Shown here: positions 45,081-54,686 of the stretch, in pieces
How the letters are laid out: each line of letters starts with the position of its first letter
Position numbering within the stretch: the first letter of the stretch is position 1
Assembly: GCA_030537935.1 (NCBI GenBank)
Contig: JAUNUY010000001.1
Coordinates: 299,920 to 363,919 of the forward strand
DNA from: Eubacteriales bacterium
Lineage (GTDB): Bacteria > Bacillota > Clostridia > Lachnospirales > Lachnospiraceae
Length of the DNA: 64,000 bases
Direction: 5' to 3'
The notes under the pieces: model-generated
Told to the model about the DNA's origin: nothing
What the model saw: the letters and a program-made list of their open reading frames with translations, nothing else
Databases searched by the model: none
Translations under genes and position numbers: made by a program

Positions 45081-47044
45081 AAGGACTCCTGCATCATTTC
45101 CGCAAGTTGCGCCTCCGTCAGTATCGGGATGCCCAAATCCGCAGCCTTCCTGTTCTTCGCCGATGTGGAAGCGGCATCATTATTGATTAAGAAATCCGTC
45201 TTATTGCTCACACTGCCGGTCACCTTCGCACCGCGGGCTTCCAGTGCTTCTTGCAATGCTTTCCGATTCGGCCAGTGCGTCAACGATCCCGTTATAACGA
45301 AGGTCTTACCGCTCAAATCGGGTCCGTCCGTTTCTGCAACCTGCGGCATATCAAAAGTCAATTCCGCACGCAATGCCGCGGCCTCGGCCCGATTCTCCGC
45401 CTGCTCGAAATAGGCGATAAAGTTCCGGGCCAGTACGGTACCGATACCTTCCACGGCTTCCAACTCTTCAACCGTAGCTTCCATAATCCGGGACCACTCT
45501 CCCGAAAAGGCGGATGCGATCGCTTTTGCCGTCTCAATACCGATTCCTTCGATCCCCAATGCATAGAGCAAACGAGCGGGTGTCGTATGCCGCGAGTTCT
45601 CTACCGCCCGTATCAGATTCTCATAACTTTTTTCCCCGAATTTGGGCAACGCCAAAATGGCCGCCTTGTGTGCCTCCAGATGATAGAGATCGCCCGGCGT
45701 CTTGATTACACCCGCCCGTAACAGAACGTCCAGTCGCTTTTCACTCAGACCGTCCACGTTCATGGCATCCCGGGAAACGTAATGTGCCATTGCCCCGCGT
45801 ATCTTTACGGGACACGCCGGATTACCGCAGTACAATTCCCGCGTATCATGCATCTGTCGGATGGTTGTCTCTCCGTCACAGGCGGGACAGCGGTCCGGAA
45901 TGATCAGACTGTTGCTTTGTGTTATATTGTCGAACACCTGCGGAATAATCATATTCGCCTTGTAGACGTGAATCCGATCCCCGATGCCGAGGCGCAAAGC
46001 CTCCGTTATACTCACGTTATGTAAACTTGCTCTGGAAACCGTCGTTCCCGCTATCTCGACGGCATCGAAGATGGCCACAGGATTCAAAAGACCTGTCCTC
46101 GAAGGACTCCATATTACTGCCCTCAACGTCGTCTCCGCCAAATCATCCGCCCACTTGAAGGCAATGGCATTGCGCGGAAACTTGGCCGTTCGGCCCAAAG
46201 ACTCTCCGTAGGCAATATCGTCATACAAAAGGACGAGACCGTCGGATGGTAAGGGGTTTGTTGCCACCTCGTTAAAGAACTTCATCACCGCCTCATGCAT
46301 ATTCGTACGGTTGACACGGACCGTCGGGACCGTCTCGAAGCCGAGTGTCCGCACGAAATCCAGTTGCCGTGCATGCGAGTTTTCGAATGCCGTCTCTGCC
46401 GCCTCCACCACTGCAAAAACATAGAAACGCACATGTCGCTCGGCCGTCACGGCGGAATCCAGCTGCCGTACCGAACCGCTGCAAAGATTGCGAGGATTCC
46501 GATACCGCTCGCCACCCGGCGGCAACGCATCGTTGATGGCCTTAAAATCCGGGTAGCTGATGACCGCTTCGCCCCGAAGAACGAGTTTCCCCTTAAAAGG
46601 AATCCGCAAAGGAATGTTTCTAAATTGCCGCGCATTCGGCGTAATAACTTCACCGACCAAACCGTCCCCGCGCGTCACCGCTTCTGCCAGTCTACCGTTT
46701 TCATAGGTTAAAACGACCGTCAGACCGTCCAGCTTCCATGAAAGCAGACCTTCCTTATCATCAACAAACGCTTCCAACGACGCGACGGACTTCGTCTTGT
46801 CCAAAGACAACATCGGCTGTTCATGAGCGCGCTTCGGTAATGCACTGATGACTTCATAACCTACCTTTTGTGTCGGGCTGCCCGCCAAAACCGTTCCGGT
46901 CGCCCGTTCCAGTTCAACCAATTCATCATACAATGCATCATATGCCCGATTGGGCATGATTTCATCATCCAATTGATAATAATGCCGGGCCGCTTTGTTC
47001 AACAATGCCGTCAACTCATGCAACCGTGCCATTTTATCTGTCAT
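45077..47044 (-). CDS. ligA: NAD-dependent DNA ligase
   Basis: A 655-residue bacterial ligase. Order: Ia domain with HYYQLDDEIM, nucleotidyltransferase with the adenylated Lys in SWKLDG, OB fold, zinc finger (CPAC...CGNPAC), helix-hairpin-helix repeats and a C-terminal BRCT domain (KTFVITGSL). Several motifs differ from the E. coli type: NPRNLCSGSVRQL instead of NPRNAAAGSLRQL, and WKLDG instead of PKIDG, as in a subgroup seen in Clostridia. The ATG at 47044 has GAGGG five bases upstream and overlaps rluF by 11 bases. Confidence 0.93.
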   Translation of the reverse strand: MTDKMARLHELTALLNKAARHYYQLDDEIMPNRAYDALYDELVELERATGTVLAGSPTQKVGYEVISALPKRAHEQPMLSLDKTKSVASLEAFVDDKEGLLSWKLDGLTVVLTYENGRLAEAVTRGDGLVGEVITPNARQFRNIPLRIPFKGKLVLRGEAVISYPDFKAINDALPPGGERYRNPRNLCSGSVRQLDSAVTAERHVRFYVFAVVEAAETAFENSHARQLDFVRTLGFETVPTVRVNRTNMHEAVMKFFNEVATNPLPSDGLVLLYDDIAYGESLGRTAKFPRNAIAFKWADDLAETTLRAVIWSPSRTGLLNPVAIFDAVEIAGTTVSRASLHNVSITEALRLGIGDRIHVYKANMIIPQVFDNITQSNSLIIPDRCPACDGETTIRQMHDTRELYCGNPACPVKIRGAMAHYVSRDAMNVDGLSEKRLDVLLRAGVIKTPGDLYHLEAHKAAILALPKFGEKSYENLIRAVENSRHTTPARLLYALGIEGIGIETAKAIASAFSGEWSRIMEATVEELEAVEGIGTVLARNFIAYFEQAENRAEAAALRAELTFDMPQVAETDGPDLSGKTFVITGSLTHWPNRKALQEALEARGAKVTGSVSNKTDFLINNDAASTSAKNRKAADLGIPILTEAQLAEMMQESL

Positions 47045-47759
47045 GCTCACCCTCTCGACTTACCTTAAAGATACACGCTTTTTCCCTTTCGGTCAATGGT
47101 CGCAGCTCTCCACACTGCATGTCACCGATATGAATGTCCATGATTCGGACTCGGTGTAACTCCGTCACCTCATGTCCGACCGCCTCACACATCTTTCGAA
47201 TTTGACGATTTAATCCCTGCGTAATGATGATTTTAAATCGTCGGGCACCCAAGCGCTTCACGATACAAGGCCTCGTCCATGCCTCCGGAATCCGCACGCC
47301 TTTTCGCAATTTATCCAGCGCCATATCCCCTATTTTATTCGCAACCGTAACCAGATATTCCTTCTCGTGATGATTGGATGCCTTGAGAATCGGGTTGACA
47401 ATCTCCCCGTCATTTGTCAGCAATATTAATCCCGTAGATTCCTTATCCAATCGACCGACGGGATATATCCGTTCCGGATAATTAATAAAATCCACGATAT
47501 TGTCTTTGTCAAAAGATGCCGTCGTACAAACAACACCCGCCGGTTTATAAAACTTGAAATACAACGGTTCGGGTCGTTCCCCCACCGGCTTTCCATCCAC
47601 ACAGACGGTATCGCCCGGTGTCACGGTCATTCCGGGTACGGCCGCAGTGCCGTTAATGGTCACGCGACCCGCACCGATACGCCGATCCGCTTCCCGGCGC
47701 GAACAAATCCCGGACTGACTCAGATATTTGTTAATTCTTATCCCGTTATTATTTTGCAT
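47034..47759 (-). CDS. rluF: 23S rRNA pseudouridine synthase, RluF-like
   Basis: About 241 residues. An S4 RNA-binding domain (RINKYLSQSGICSRREADR) precedes the catalytic domain with the Asp in YPVGRLDKESTGLI. The motif NIVDFINYPERIYP and QGLNRQIRKMCE match RluF more closely than RluB or RsuA. RluF makes pseudouridine at U2604 (and in E. coli also a tRNA position). The start ATG at 47759 is favoured by AGG six bases upstream; it overlaps thrS by 11 bases. Confidence 0.88.
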   Translation of the reverse strand: MQNNNGIRINKYLSQSGICSRREADRRIGAGRVTINGTAAVPGMTVTPGDTVCVDGKPVGERPEPLYFKFYKPAGVVCTTASFDKDNIVDFINYPERIYPVGRLDKESTGLILLTNDGEIVNPILKASNHHEKEYLVTVANKIGDMALDKLRKGVRIPEAWTRPCIVKRLGARRFKIIITQGLNRQIRKMCEAVGHEVTELHRVRIMDIHIGDMQCGELRPLTEREKACIFKVSREGEHDR

Positions 47760-49716
47760 TGTCATCCTGCTTTATTTCCCGGATTACTCGTTGACGAATT
47801 TCTTCCGTTATCCGTGCCGTAAATTCCGCCGGCTTCATACTGCCCTCATCTCCCTCGTAGCGACTCCGTACGGAAACCGTACCTTCTGCCGCCTCTTTTT
47901 GACCCACGACCAGCATATAGGGTACGCGTTGCAAACGGGCTTCACGAATCTTGTAACCGATTTTTTCGCTGCGATGATCAACCGTCACACTCACGCCCGC
48001 CCGGGATAAAGTTGTGCAAACTTCATCGGCATAGTCGCTGAATTTTTCACTGATGGGCAGGATGCGAACCTGTTCCGGGCAGAGCCATGTCGGAAAGAGT
48101 CCCGCATACTTTTCAATCAGGAGGGCCAAGGTTCGCTCGTAGCAACCGACGGACGTCCGATGGATGATATACGGCCGTTTCTTTTGCCCGTCTTCATCCA
48201 CATAGGACATGTCGTAAACTTCCGAAAGGGCACAATCCAACTGCACGGTAATGATGGTATCTTCCTTTCCGTAAACGTTTTTAAATTGGATATCCAACTT
48301 CGGGCCGTAAAAAGCCGCCTCACCGTCCGCTTCCGTAAATTCCAGGCCCATGTTCACCAGTACATCCCGCAAGGTCTTTTGGTTCCGTTCCCACTCTTCT
48401 TCCGTACCGATGTACTTCTCCTTGTCATTCGGATCCCATTTGGAGAATCGATAGCTGACATCGTCGGCAATACCCAGCGTTTCCATACAGTAGTTGATCA
48501 GATCCAGTACATTCGCAATTTCTTCCTGCACCTGATCCGGTTTGATGATGATATGTGCCTCCGATATGGTGAATTGACGAACCCGTATCAAGCCGTGCAT
48601 CTCACCCGAATCTTCGTTCCGAAAAAGCGTAGAAGTCTCCGCCAAGCGCATGGGTAAGTCCCGATAAGATCGCTGCTTCGACTTATAAATCATATACTGG
48701 AAGGGACAGGTCATAGGCCGTAGTGCCATCACTTCTTCCTCATCCGCCTTCTCGGCATCGCCCAAAACGAACATACCATCCCGGTAGTGATCCCAGTGAC
48801 CGCTCAGTTTATAGAGGTCACTCTTTGCCATCAACGGTGTAATCGTCCGTAAATAGCCGCGGCGCTCCTCTTCATCCTCGACCCAGCGTTGCAAAGTTTG
48901 AATCATCTTTGCACCCTTGGGCATAAAGAGCGGCAATCCCTGACCGACGATGTCCACCGTCGTAAACAATTCCATTTCCCGACCGAGTTTATTGTGATCG
49001 CGTTTCTTAATATCTTCCAGATATGCCAGTCGGGCCGCCAGCATCTCCTTATCCGGATAAGCCGTTCCGTAAATACGGGTTAACATCTTGTTCTTTTCAT
49101 CGCCCCGCCAATAAGCACCCGAAGAGGAAAGGAGTTTGAAAGCCTTGATGGGGCGAAGATTCATGAGATGCGGTCCGGCACAAAGGTCAACGAATTCCTC
49201 CATCTCATAAAAAGAGATAATCGCGTCCGTATCCAAGTCCTCAATCAGCTCAATCTTGTAATCTTCCCCACGTTCACGCATCAAGGCGATGGCCTCCTCG
49301 CGCGGCAACTCAAATCGACGCAGCCAATGGCCGCGTTTGATGATTTTCTTCATCTCTTTTTCGATTTTATCCAGCTCTTCCCGGTTCAAAGGCGGCAGGT
49401 CGAAATCGTAATAAAAACCTTCTTCGATGGCCGGCCCGATGGCCAATTTGGCCTCCGGATACAGGCGCTTCACCGCCATGGCCAGTACATGGGAAGCCGT
49501 ATGACGAAATGCATCCTTCGCCTCATCATCTGCAAAGGTCAAAATCCGCATACTGCAATCCTTGTCGATGACGGTGCGCAGGTCACAAATCTGTCCGTCC
49601 ACTTCCGCTACGCAAGCCGTCCGTTTCAATGCTTCCCCGATATCAGCGGCAATGTCATATGCCGACATCGGTTCACCGTATTCTTTTACATTTCCATCCG
49701 GTAATGTAATCCTCAT
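47749..49716 (-). CDS. thrS: Threonine-tRNA ligase
   Basis: A 655-residue class II synthetase. An N-terminal TGS domain is followed by the editing domain (HTASHVLAMAVKRLYP), the catalytic core with motif 2 (FRNEDSGEMHGLIRVRQF) and the zinc Cys in RPMTCPFQY, then the anticodon-binding domain. It charges tRNA-Thr, including the one in this window. Expression is controlled by a T-box riboswitch just upstream. It leads the thrS-rluF-ligA-hypothetical-ECF S operon. Confidence 0.97.
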   Translation of the reverse strand: MRITLPDGNVKEYGEPMSAYDIAADIGEALKRTACVAEVDGQICDLRTVIDKDCSMRILTFADDEAKDAFRHTASHVLAMAVKRLYPEAKLAIGPAIEEGFYYDFDLPPLNREELDKIEKEMKKIIKRGHWLRRFELPREEAIALMRERGEDYKIELIEDLDTDAIISFYEMEEFVDLCAGPHLMNLRPIKAFKLLSSSGAYWRGDEKNKMLTRIYGTAYPDKEMLAARLAYLEDIKKRDHNKLGREMELFTTVDIVGQGLPLFMPKGAKMIQTLQRWVEDEEERRGYLRTITPLMAKSDLYKLSGHWDHYRDGMFVLGDAEKADEEEVMALRPMTCPFQYMIYKSKQRSYRDLPMRLAETSTLFRNEDSGEMHGLIRVRQFTISEAHIIIKPDQVQEEIANVLDLINYCMETLGIADDVSYRFSKWDPNDKEKYIGTEEEWERNQKTLRDVLVNMGLEFTEADGEAAFYGPKLDIQFKNVYGKEDTIITVQLDCALSEVYDMSYVDEDGQKKRPYIIHRTSVGCYERTLALLIEKYAGLFPTWLCPEQVRILPISEKFSDYADEVCTTLSRAGVSVTVDHRSEKIGYKIREARLQRVPYMLVVGQKEAAEGTVSVRSRYEGDEGSMKPAEFTARITEEIRQRVIREIKQDDNAK

Positions 49717-49733
49717 CCTCGTCCTCCTTCAAT

Positions 49734-49935
49734 AAAAAAGCCCCTGCCTTCCGGCAGGGGCGATAAATCGCGGTTCCACCCTGTGATTATACTTCGTTGT
49801 GACCGTGACGTGGTCCGACGGGCCGGATTAGGGCCACTCCGGGGTGGTATCCATGTCCGATAAACCGAAGACTCGCAGCAACCGTCTTCTCTCTGCAGGT
49901 ATCTCGAACGGGACGTGTCCCCATCAACGTTTTCT
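49734..49935 (-). promoter_or_regulatory. T-box riboswitch controlling thrS
   Basis: The leader holds the conserved T-box GGGTGGAACCGCG (minus strand; core 49769-49778), which pairs with the tRNA acceptor end. A terminator hairpin of 9-base arms (49740-49748 and 49753-49761) ends in T6. The upstream stem I contains ACC at 49846-49848 in ATACCACC, the likely threonine specifier codon. Uncharged tRNA-Thr would block the terminator and turn the operon on. Confidence 0.93.
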
Positions 49936-49941
49936 ATGGGA

Positions 49942-49970
49942 ATTATAAGGAAAAAACGCCCATTTGTCAA
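49942..49970 (-). promoter_or_regulatory. thrS promoter
   Basis: On the minus strand exact consensus TTGACA and TATAAT with a 17-base spacer, immediately before the T-box leader. Confidence 0.93.
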
Positions 49971-50017
49971 GTATAAGCCCGGACGTGAACAAATCCGACG
50001 CAGGGTTGCTTACCATC

Positions 50018-51451
50018 TTACCGGTCGATACCGATAAAGTTCATTATCCGTGCTTCGTTGCCCTGCAACGGCACCTTCCGGATACCCGTTTCAGACATCA
50101 TCAGTACCGTATTTGCCGTATGGAAAAGGAGTTCCAAATCATGGGTGATGAGTATGACCGGTACACGACGATTCATCTCACGAATGAGGTCCGCCGCGAA
50201 ACGCATCCGTCGATAGTCCAATCCGCTGCTCGGCTCATCCAGTATGATGATTTTCTTCTCTTGAAAATATGCTACGAGGAGGGACAAGCGCTGTTTCTCT
50301 CCACCGGATAATTCCTGCGGATGTTCACCACGTTTCTTCCATAAATCGCTCGCCGTCAATACCCGCTTGACTTCTTTCACATAGGCGGGGTCATTCATTC
50401 TTGAACGATCCAGTACTTCATTCTCGACGGTATCGAAAAAAATCTGACAGTCGGTATCCTGCATCAACATGTATGCATTTTTCATGCGCTCCCGCTTCCG
50501 CTTGCCGAAAGAAATCCGGTCCGCCTTTGCGCGTAATAAGCCTGATAGTACTTTTACCATCGTCGTTTTTCCGACCCCGTTCTCACCCACAACGCCCATA
50601 CATTCGTTTTCCGCAACCGTGAACGAAATATCCTCTTCTACCAAACGTCTTCGACCGCGATATAATCCGAAATTTTCCACATGAATCAGCGGCTTCCCCG
50701 GCTTATCCGTACGTAACGCCGACATGTGCCGTTCGTCCAAACAGCGCAATTGATAGCGTGTCAATATCGATTCGTCGACATCCGCCCGTGCCACTTCCTG
50801 TTCAATCCGTCCATCCTTCAAAATAACCATGCGGTCAAAAAGCGTTCGCAGGTAAAACAAACGATGCTCGGCAATGAGAATCGTTTTCCCGTATTGTTTC
50901 AGCCGTGCTATCATCCTTGTCAGGTCCGCCGTTGCCTGATAATCCAAACTGGCCGAGGGCTCGTCCATCAGAATAATATCACAATCGTGTACCAAAGTAC
51001 CGGCTATGGCGACCTTCTGCATCTCTCCGCCCGACATTTCAAATACGGAAGCCCGCTTCAAGTGCTCAATCTCCAATGTCTTGAATGCATTATCCACTCG
51101 CCGGCGCAACAACGTCTTCTCCATACCGAAATTGTCCCCCGCCATGGCAACCTCGTCTTCCGCCACAGTGGAGAAAAATTGGTCTCGCGGATTCTGGAAC
51201 ACATGGCCGACATGCTTTGCCAATGCGCCTTTTTCAAAAGAATTGATGTCTCGTCCCAGAACCTTGATTTCTCCTTTCAGCAACCCGTCGTAATAATGTG
51301 GAATCAAACCGCTCAAAATTCGTAAAAGACTTGTTTTTCCACAGCCCGAGAGCCCGGTCAGCAATACGACCTCTCCCCGCCGGACATCCAACTTCAAATC
51401 TTTGAGTAAACAGTCACCATGATAGGAGAACGACGCGATATCAATGTTCAT
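50018..51451 (-). CDS. ECF transporter ATPase, two ATP-binding domains fused
   Basis: About 477 residues with two ABC ATPase domains: the first has GLSGCGKTS, MSGGEMQK and LMDEPSASLD; the second has GENGVGKTT, LSGGEKQR and LDEPSSGLD. In most ECF systems EcfA and EcfA' are separate, but fused forms occur with dedicated S components. It drives the transporter encoded by the two genes upstream. Start choice: the ATG at 51451 gives a TGATG overlap with ecfT; one at 51466 is also possible. No terminator lies between it and the thrS promoter. Confidence 0.92.
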   Translation of the reverse strand: MNIDIASFSYHGDCLLKDLKLDVRRGEVVLLTGLSGCGKTSLLRILSGLIPHYYDGLLKGEIKVLGRDINSFEKGALAKHVGHVFQNPRDQFFSTVAEDEVAMAGDNFGMEKTLLRRRVDNAFKTLEIEHLKRASVFEMSGGEMQKVAIAGTLVHDCDIILMDEPSASLDYQATADLTRMIARLKQYGKTILIAEHRLFYLRTLFDRMVILKDGRIEQEVARADVDESILTRYQLRCLDERHMSALRTDKPGKPLIHVENFGLYRGRRRLVEEDISFTVAENECMGVVGENGVGKTTMVKVLSGLLRAKADRISFGKRKRERMKNAYMLMQDTDCQIFFDTVENEVLDRSRMNDPAYVKEVKRVLTASDLWKKRGEHPQELSGGEKQRLSLLVAYFQEKKIIILDEPSSGLDYRRMRFAADLIREMNRRVPVILITHDLELLFHTANTVLMMSETGIRKVPLQGNEARIMNFIGIDR

Positions 51452-52131
51452 CACAAATTCTTCCATATCATGTCTCCAATCATGAGCGCGATACACGGCA
51501 ATGCGAGAACATCGGAAATACCGAACGGCCGTTCGCCATAATTCGTCTTCTTGCCTTCATATTCTATCCCCTTAGTTATCGTCGAAGCCGCCACCGTATC
51601 ACTTAAATGCAATCCCTTATAAATCATCGGCACCAAAAATAGGGCCATGGAGTGGACGGGACGACGGATGGAAGGTCGAAGACCGCGCAGTTTCGCCCCT
51701 TGTTTAATCTCCCGCATCCGTTGACGGAAATCCGGTAAATAACGAAAGAACACGGCTATGCCGATACAGATTTTTTCCGGCAATCGTATTTTCCGATAGG
51801 CACTCATCAATTCGGATGCGCTAAAGCCGGACATGACATACCCCATGATAAAAATCGGTATCAGCCGTAAGATGACGAACAGAATCGTATAAATGGCGCC
51901 CAAATAGAATCGCATCATGGCGATACGATGCCAAATATTGACAAAAAGGAAGAGGAAAAGGGTCCATGGTACAAATTGAATCAGCCCCGCCGGTTTATGT
52001 ATCAGCAGAATAACAAAGGCCATAACCAGTATCACATAATATATGAAATTTGTGCCGATAAATACACTGAAGGAAGCGATGATACTGAGAAAAAACAATG
52101 TCAACGGATGCAGTTTCACTTTCTCCATCAT
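51451..52131 (-). CDS. ECF transporter transmembrane subunit (EcfT)
   Basis: A 226-residue membrane protein with about five hydrophobic segments and the coupling helix motif AKLRGLRP, which contacts the ATPases in EcfT proteins. The gene is two bases after the S component and overlaps the fused ATPase, so the three subunits are made in order. Confidence 0.9.
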   Translation of the reverse strand: MMEKVKLHPLTLFFLSIIASFSVFIGTNFIYYVILVMAFVILLIHKPAGLIQFVPWTLFLFLFVNIWHRIAMMRFYLGAIYTILFVILRLIPIFIMGYVMSGFSASELMSAYRKIRLPEKICIGIAVFFRYLPDFRQRMREIKQGAKLRGLRPSIRRPVHSMALFLVPMIYKGLHLSDTVAASTITKGIEYEGKKTNYGERPFGISDVLALPCIALMIGDMIWKNL

Positions 52132-52132
52132 A

Positions 52133-52732
52133 TCAGTTCAACAACGTCTTTTCTTTCTTCCTCTTCGCAAAGAACTTACTATATATGAAGATGCCGAAGA
52201 TGGCTCCGATAAATGCAATAACGATTTGAATCACGATGACCGCAACGACGTTACCGGTTTTGCCCATGAACTCACCGGTCATCTTTATTGTCGCATCGTC
52301 AAACATATCCGGAAACAGTCTGGCCATACCGTCCAACCCGATGAAAAGTACGAAAAACAGACCGTGTAATGCCGTAACCGTTTGTGCAACAACATAGGTC
52401 ACGGTGAGTCTGCGATTGTTCGAATAATTCTCCGGCTTAAATACCAACAGTTCCGCAATAACGGCTGCCGCCGCGTAGATAATCAGCATGGGCCAAAAAC
52501 CCATTATCGTATAAATAAGCCCCATCAATATGTAATATAAGAACAAGGTTCCCCGCTTATGCACCTTATGACAAAGTACGAAAAATACCGGCGCGACAAT
52601 CAACGATGCCAAGGCATGGCTGATATAAAGTGCGTATGTACCAAAAAGCAGAGATGCATACCCGCCGATCATTTCCAAGACAAAGCCGATGACCGACAAT
52701 AGAACAATCTTGAGTAGATCATTAATTTTCAT
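52133..52732 (-). CDS. ECF S component, Trep_Strep family-like
   Basis: A 199-residue membrane protein with five to six hydrophobic segments. It begins MKINDLLKIVLLSVIGFVLE and resembles the Trep_Strep family of S components in Bacillota and spirochaetes, whose substrate is unsettled. The longest ORF adds 24 codons from the promoter region; the ATG at 52732 has AAGGAGG at the right distance. It leads a complete ECF operon (S, T, fused A-A'). Confidence 0.82.
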   Translation of the reverse strand: MKINDLLKIVLLSVIGFVLEMIGGYASLLFGTYALYISHALASLIVAPVFFVLCHKVHKRGTLFLYYILMGLIYTIMGFWPMLIIYAAAAVIAELLVFKPENYSNNRRLTVTYVVAQTVTALHGLFFVLFIGLDGMARLFPDMFDDATIKMTGEFMGKTGNVVAVIVIQIVIAFIGAIFGIFIYSKFFAKRKKEKTLLN

Positions 52733-52775
52733 GAAAATCCTCCTTACAATAACCGAAAATATATCTATCGGAATT

Positions 52776-52804
52776 ATTTTATCATAGTCCCATAGAAAGT
52801 ACAA
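52776..52804 (-). promoter_or_regulatory. Promoter of the ECF operon
   Basis: On the minus strand TTGTAC, 17 bases and TAAAAT, with TG one base before the -10. It ends 43 bases before the S-component start. Confidence 0.7.
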
Positions 52805-52878
52805 TCACTAACCTGTTATCGTTATCTAATCGTCTTTTCATGACCATTTTGTCCCATCATGACATCACCAAATAATAA

Positions 52879-52922
52879 GAGACCATATCGCATCTTATCA
52901 TTAAGATGTGATATGGTCTCTT
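52879..52922 (-). terminator. Terminator after the apt-to-dusB operon
   Basis: A near-perfect inverted repeat of about 19 bases per arm around a short loop (centre 52899), followed on the minus strand by TTATTATTT. It lies 36 bases after the dusB stop. Confidence 0.82.
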
Positions 52923-52957
52923 AACCGTCCGCTATGCCGCTTCACAAAAACCGATAT

Positions 52958-53917
52958 TCATTCGCTCCGGTACTCGAAAAACGCCGCAATCACTGATAAC
53001 AACGCGTCCGATGTCTCCGTCTCACAGACGATACGACGCCATTTCGCTGCACCGGGCAAACCCTTGACATACCAGGCGAAGTGTTTGCGCATTTCATGTA
53101 CGCCGACGCGCTCACCCTTGTAATGCAACATCAAGCGTACATGCTCTTCCAGTACGGCCCGGCGTTCCGCCATAGTCGGCGGGTCACAGGAACGACCGGT
53201 CAGCAAGGCCTGAATCTCTCTGAAAATGAAGGGGTTTCCCCTTGCACCGCGACCGACCATGACCGCATCACAACCCGTCTCGGCAAAATAGTCTCGTGCA
53301 TCGGCCGGCGTGAGGATATCCCCGCTACCGATAACCGGTATCTTAACCGCCGCCTTCACTCGTCGGACCGTTCCCCGGTCTGCCGTACCGGCATAATACT
53401 GTCGCCTCGTCCGCCCATGTACGGCAATGGCGGATGCACCGGCCGCCTCGAGTGCCTTGGCAACCTCCGGGGCATTTTCTTCCGAAAAACCCTTTCGAAT
53501 TTTCACGGTGAACGGTTTTTTTGTGGCACGAACGGCTGCCGATACAATGGCGGCCGCTTTTTCCGGTTCTTTCATCAGCGCCGAACCTTCACCGTTGTTG
53601 ACCACCTTCGGTACGGGACACCCCATATTAAAGTCTATCACGGCGAAAGGTAGATGTTCGATTCGACGTAACGCCTCCGCCACGATCTCCGGCTCCGAAC
53701 CGAAAAGCTGAACGGCAACCGGGCGCTCACCGGGCAGGGTTTCCATAATCCGTAATGTTGCCGCATTATTATACACGATTGATTTTGCACTGACCATCTC
53801 CGTATAGGTTAAATCAGCGCCGAATCGCTTGGCGAGAAGTCGAAACGGCAAATCGGAAATACCTGCCAGCGGTGCGGCGAAAATACCGTTTCCCGCTTCC
53901 ACATTTTTAATTTTCAT
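52958..53917 (-). CDS. dusB: tRNA-dihydrouridine synthase
   Basis: A 319-residue FMN enzyme that reduces uridines in tRNA. Motifs: APLAGISDLPFR, FNMGCPVPKV with the catalytic Cys, FTVKIRKGF, VHGRTRRQYY and the FMN-phosphate motif IGSGDI. The GCPVPKVV motif puts it in the NifR3/DusB group. GGGGAG is just upstream of the ATG, and the gene overlaps coaX by 11 bases. It is last in the long operon. Confidence 0.93.
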   Translation of the reverse strand: MKIKNVEAGNGIFAAPLAGISDLPFRLLAKRFGADLTYTEMVSAKSIVYNNAATLRIMETLPGERPVAVQLFGSEPEIVAEALRRIEHLPFAVIDFNMGCPVPKVVNNGEGSALMKEPEKAAAIVSAAVRATKKPFTVKIRKGFSEENAPEVAKALEAAGASAIAVHGRTRRQYYAGTADRGTVRRVKAAVKIPVIGSGDILTPADARDYFAETGCDAVMVGRGARGNPFIFREIQALLTGRSCDPPTMAERRAVLEEHVRLMLHYKGERVGVHEMRKHFAWYVKGLPGAAKWRRIVCETETSDALLSVIAAFFEYRSE

Positions 53918-54686
53918 TTTCTCCCCGTAATCTGCCGTGTATAATCCGCAACCCTTTCAATGTCAAGTCTACATCATAAACATGAATGTCTTCCAGTGCA
54001 TCTGCCAAAACGGCCCCCAGACCACCCGTCATAACGACCTTCGCATCCAATCCGCTCTCCCGGCGTAGTTGCTCAATGATGTAACGCGCCTGACCGATTT
54101 GACCGTAGGTCACACCCGCTTGCATGCTGTCCTTCGTATTCTTTGCCATAATGGTCGGCGGTACGACAATCTCGACGTTTGTCAGCTTCGCCGCCTTACT
54201 GACCAGACCCGCCAAAGAAGTGTAAATACCCGGTGCGGTTACCCCCGCAACATAGCGCCCGTCTGCATCAACCAAGTCATAGGTCGTCGCGGTACCGAAG
54301 TCCACCACGATACAGGGTGCGCCGTAGATTTCGACAGCGGCAATCATGTCCACGATCCGATCCATACCCACCTCATTCGGATGATCCGTTTCGATGGGCA
54401 AACCGAGTGCCTCGCCGTTTCGAAGAACCGTCGGTACCGTTTTTAAATAAATTTTTAAACCGGGAATCAGAGAATTCATGATGGACGGGACAACGGATGT
54501 AACGATAATATCTGTTATGTCTTCCGGCGTATATCCCTTCGAGAGTAGGATATTTAAAATACGGACCCCCAATTCGTCTGCTGTCAGGTAAGGGGTTGTC
54601 GTAATTCGGAAACTACAGTGAATCGTTTCCCGATCCATCAGTCCGAAGGTAATATTCGTATTCCCCGCATCAACGCCCAGTATCAT
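53907..54686 (-). CDS. coaX: Type III pantothenate kinase
   Basis: A 259-residue ASKHA-fold kinase for the first step of CoA synthesis. DAGNTNITFGL (phosphate loop), PNEVGMDRI and VVDFGTATTYD are diagnostic. Type III enzymes need a monovalent cation and are not inhibited by CoA. The ATG overlaps the upstream stop as ATGA. No pantothenate synthesis genes lie in the window, so the vitamin is probably taken up. Confidence 0.95.
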   Translation of the reverse strand: MILGVDAGNTNITFGLMDRETIHCSFRITTTPYLTADELGVRILNILLSKGYTPEDITDIIVTSVVPSIMNSLIPGLKIYLKTVPTVLRNGEALGLPIETDHPNEVGMDRIVDMIAAVEIYGAPCIVVDFGTATTYDLVDADGRYVAGVTAPGIYTSLAGLVSKAAKLTNVEIVVPPTIMAKNTKDSMQAGVTYGQIGQARYIIEQLRRESGLDAKVVMTGGLGAVLADALEDIHVYDVDLTLKGLRIIHGRLRGENEN

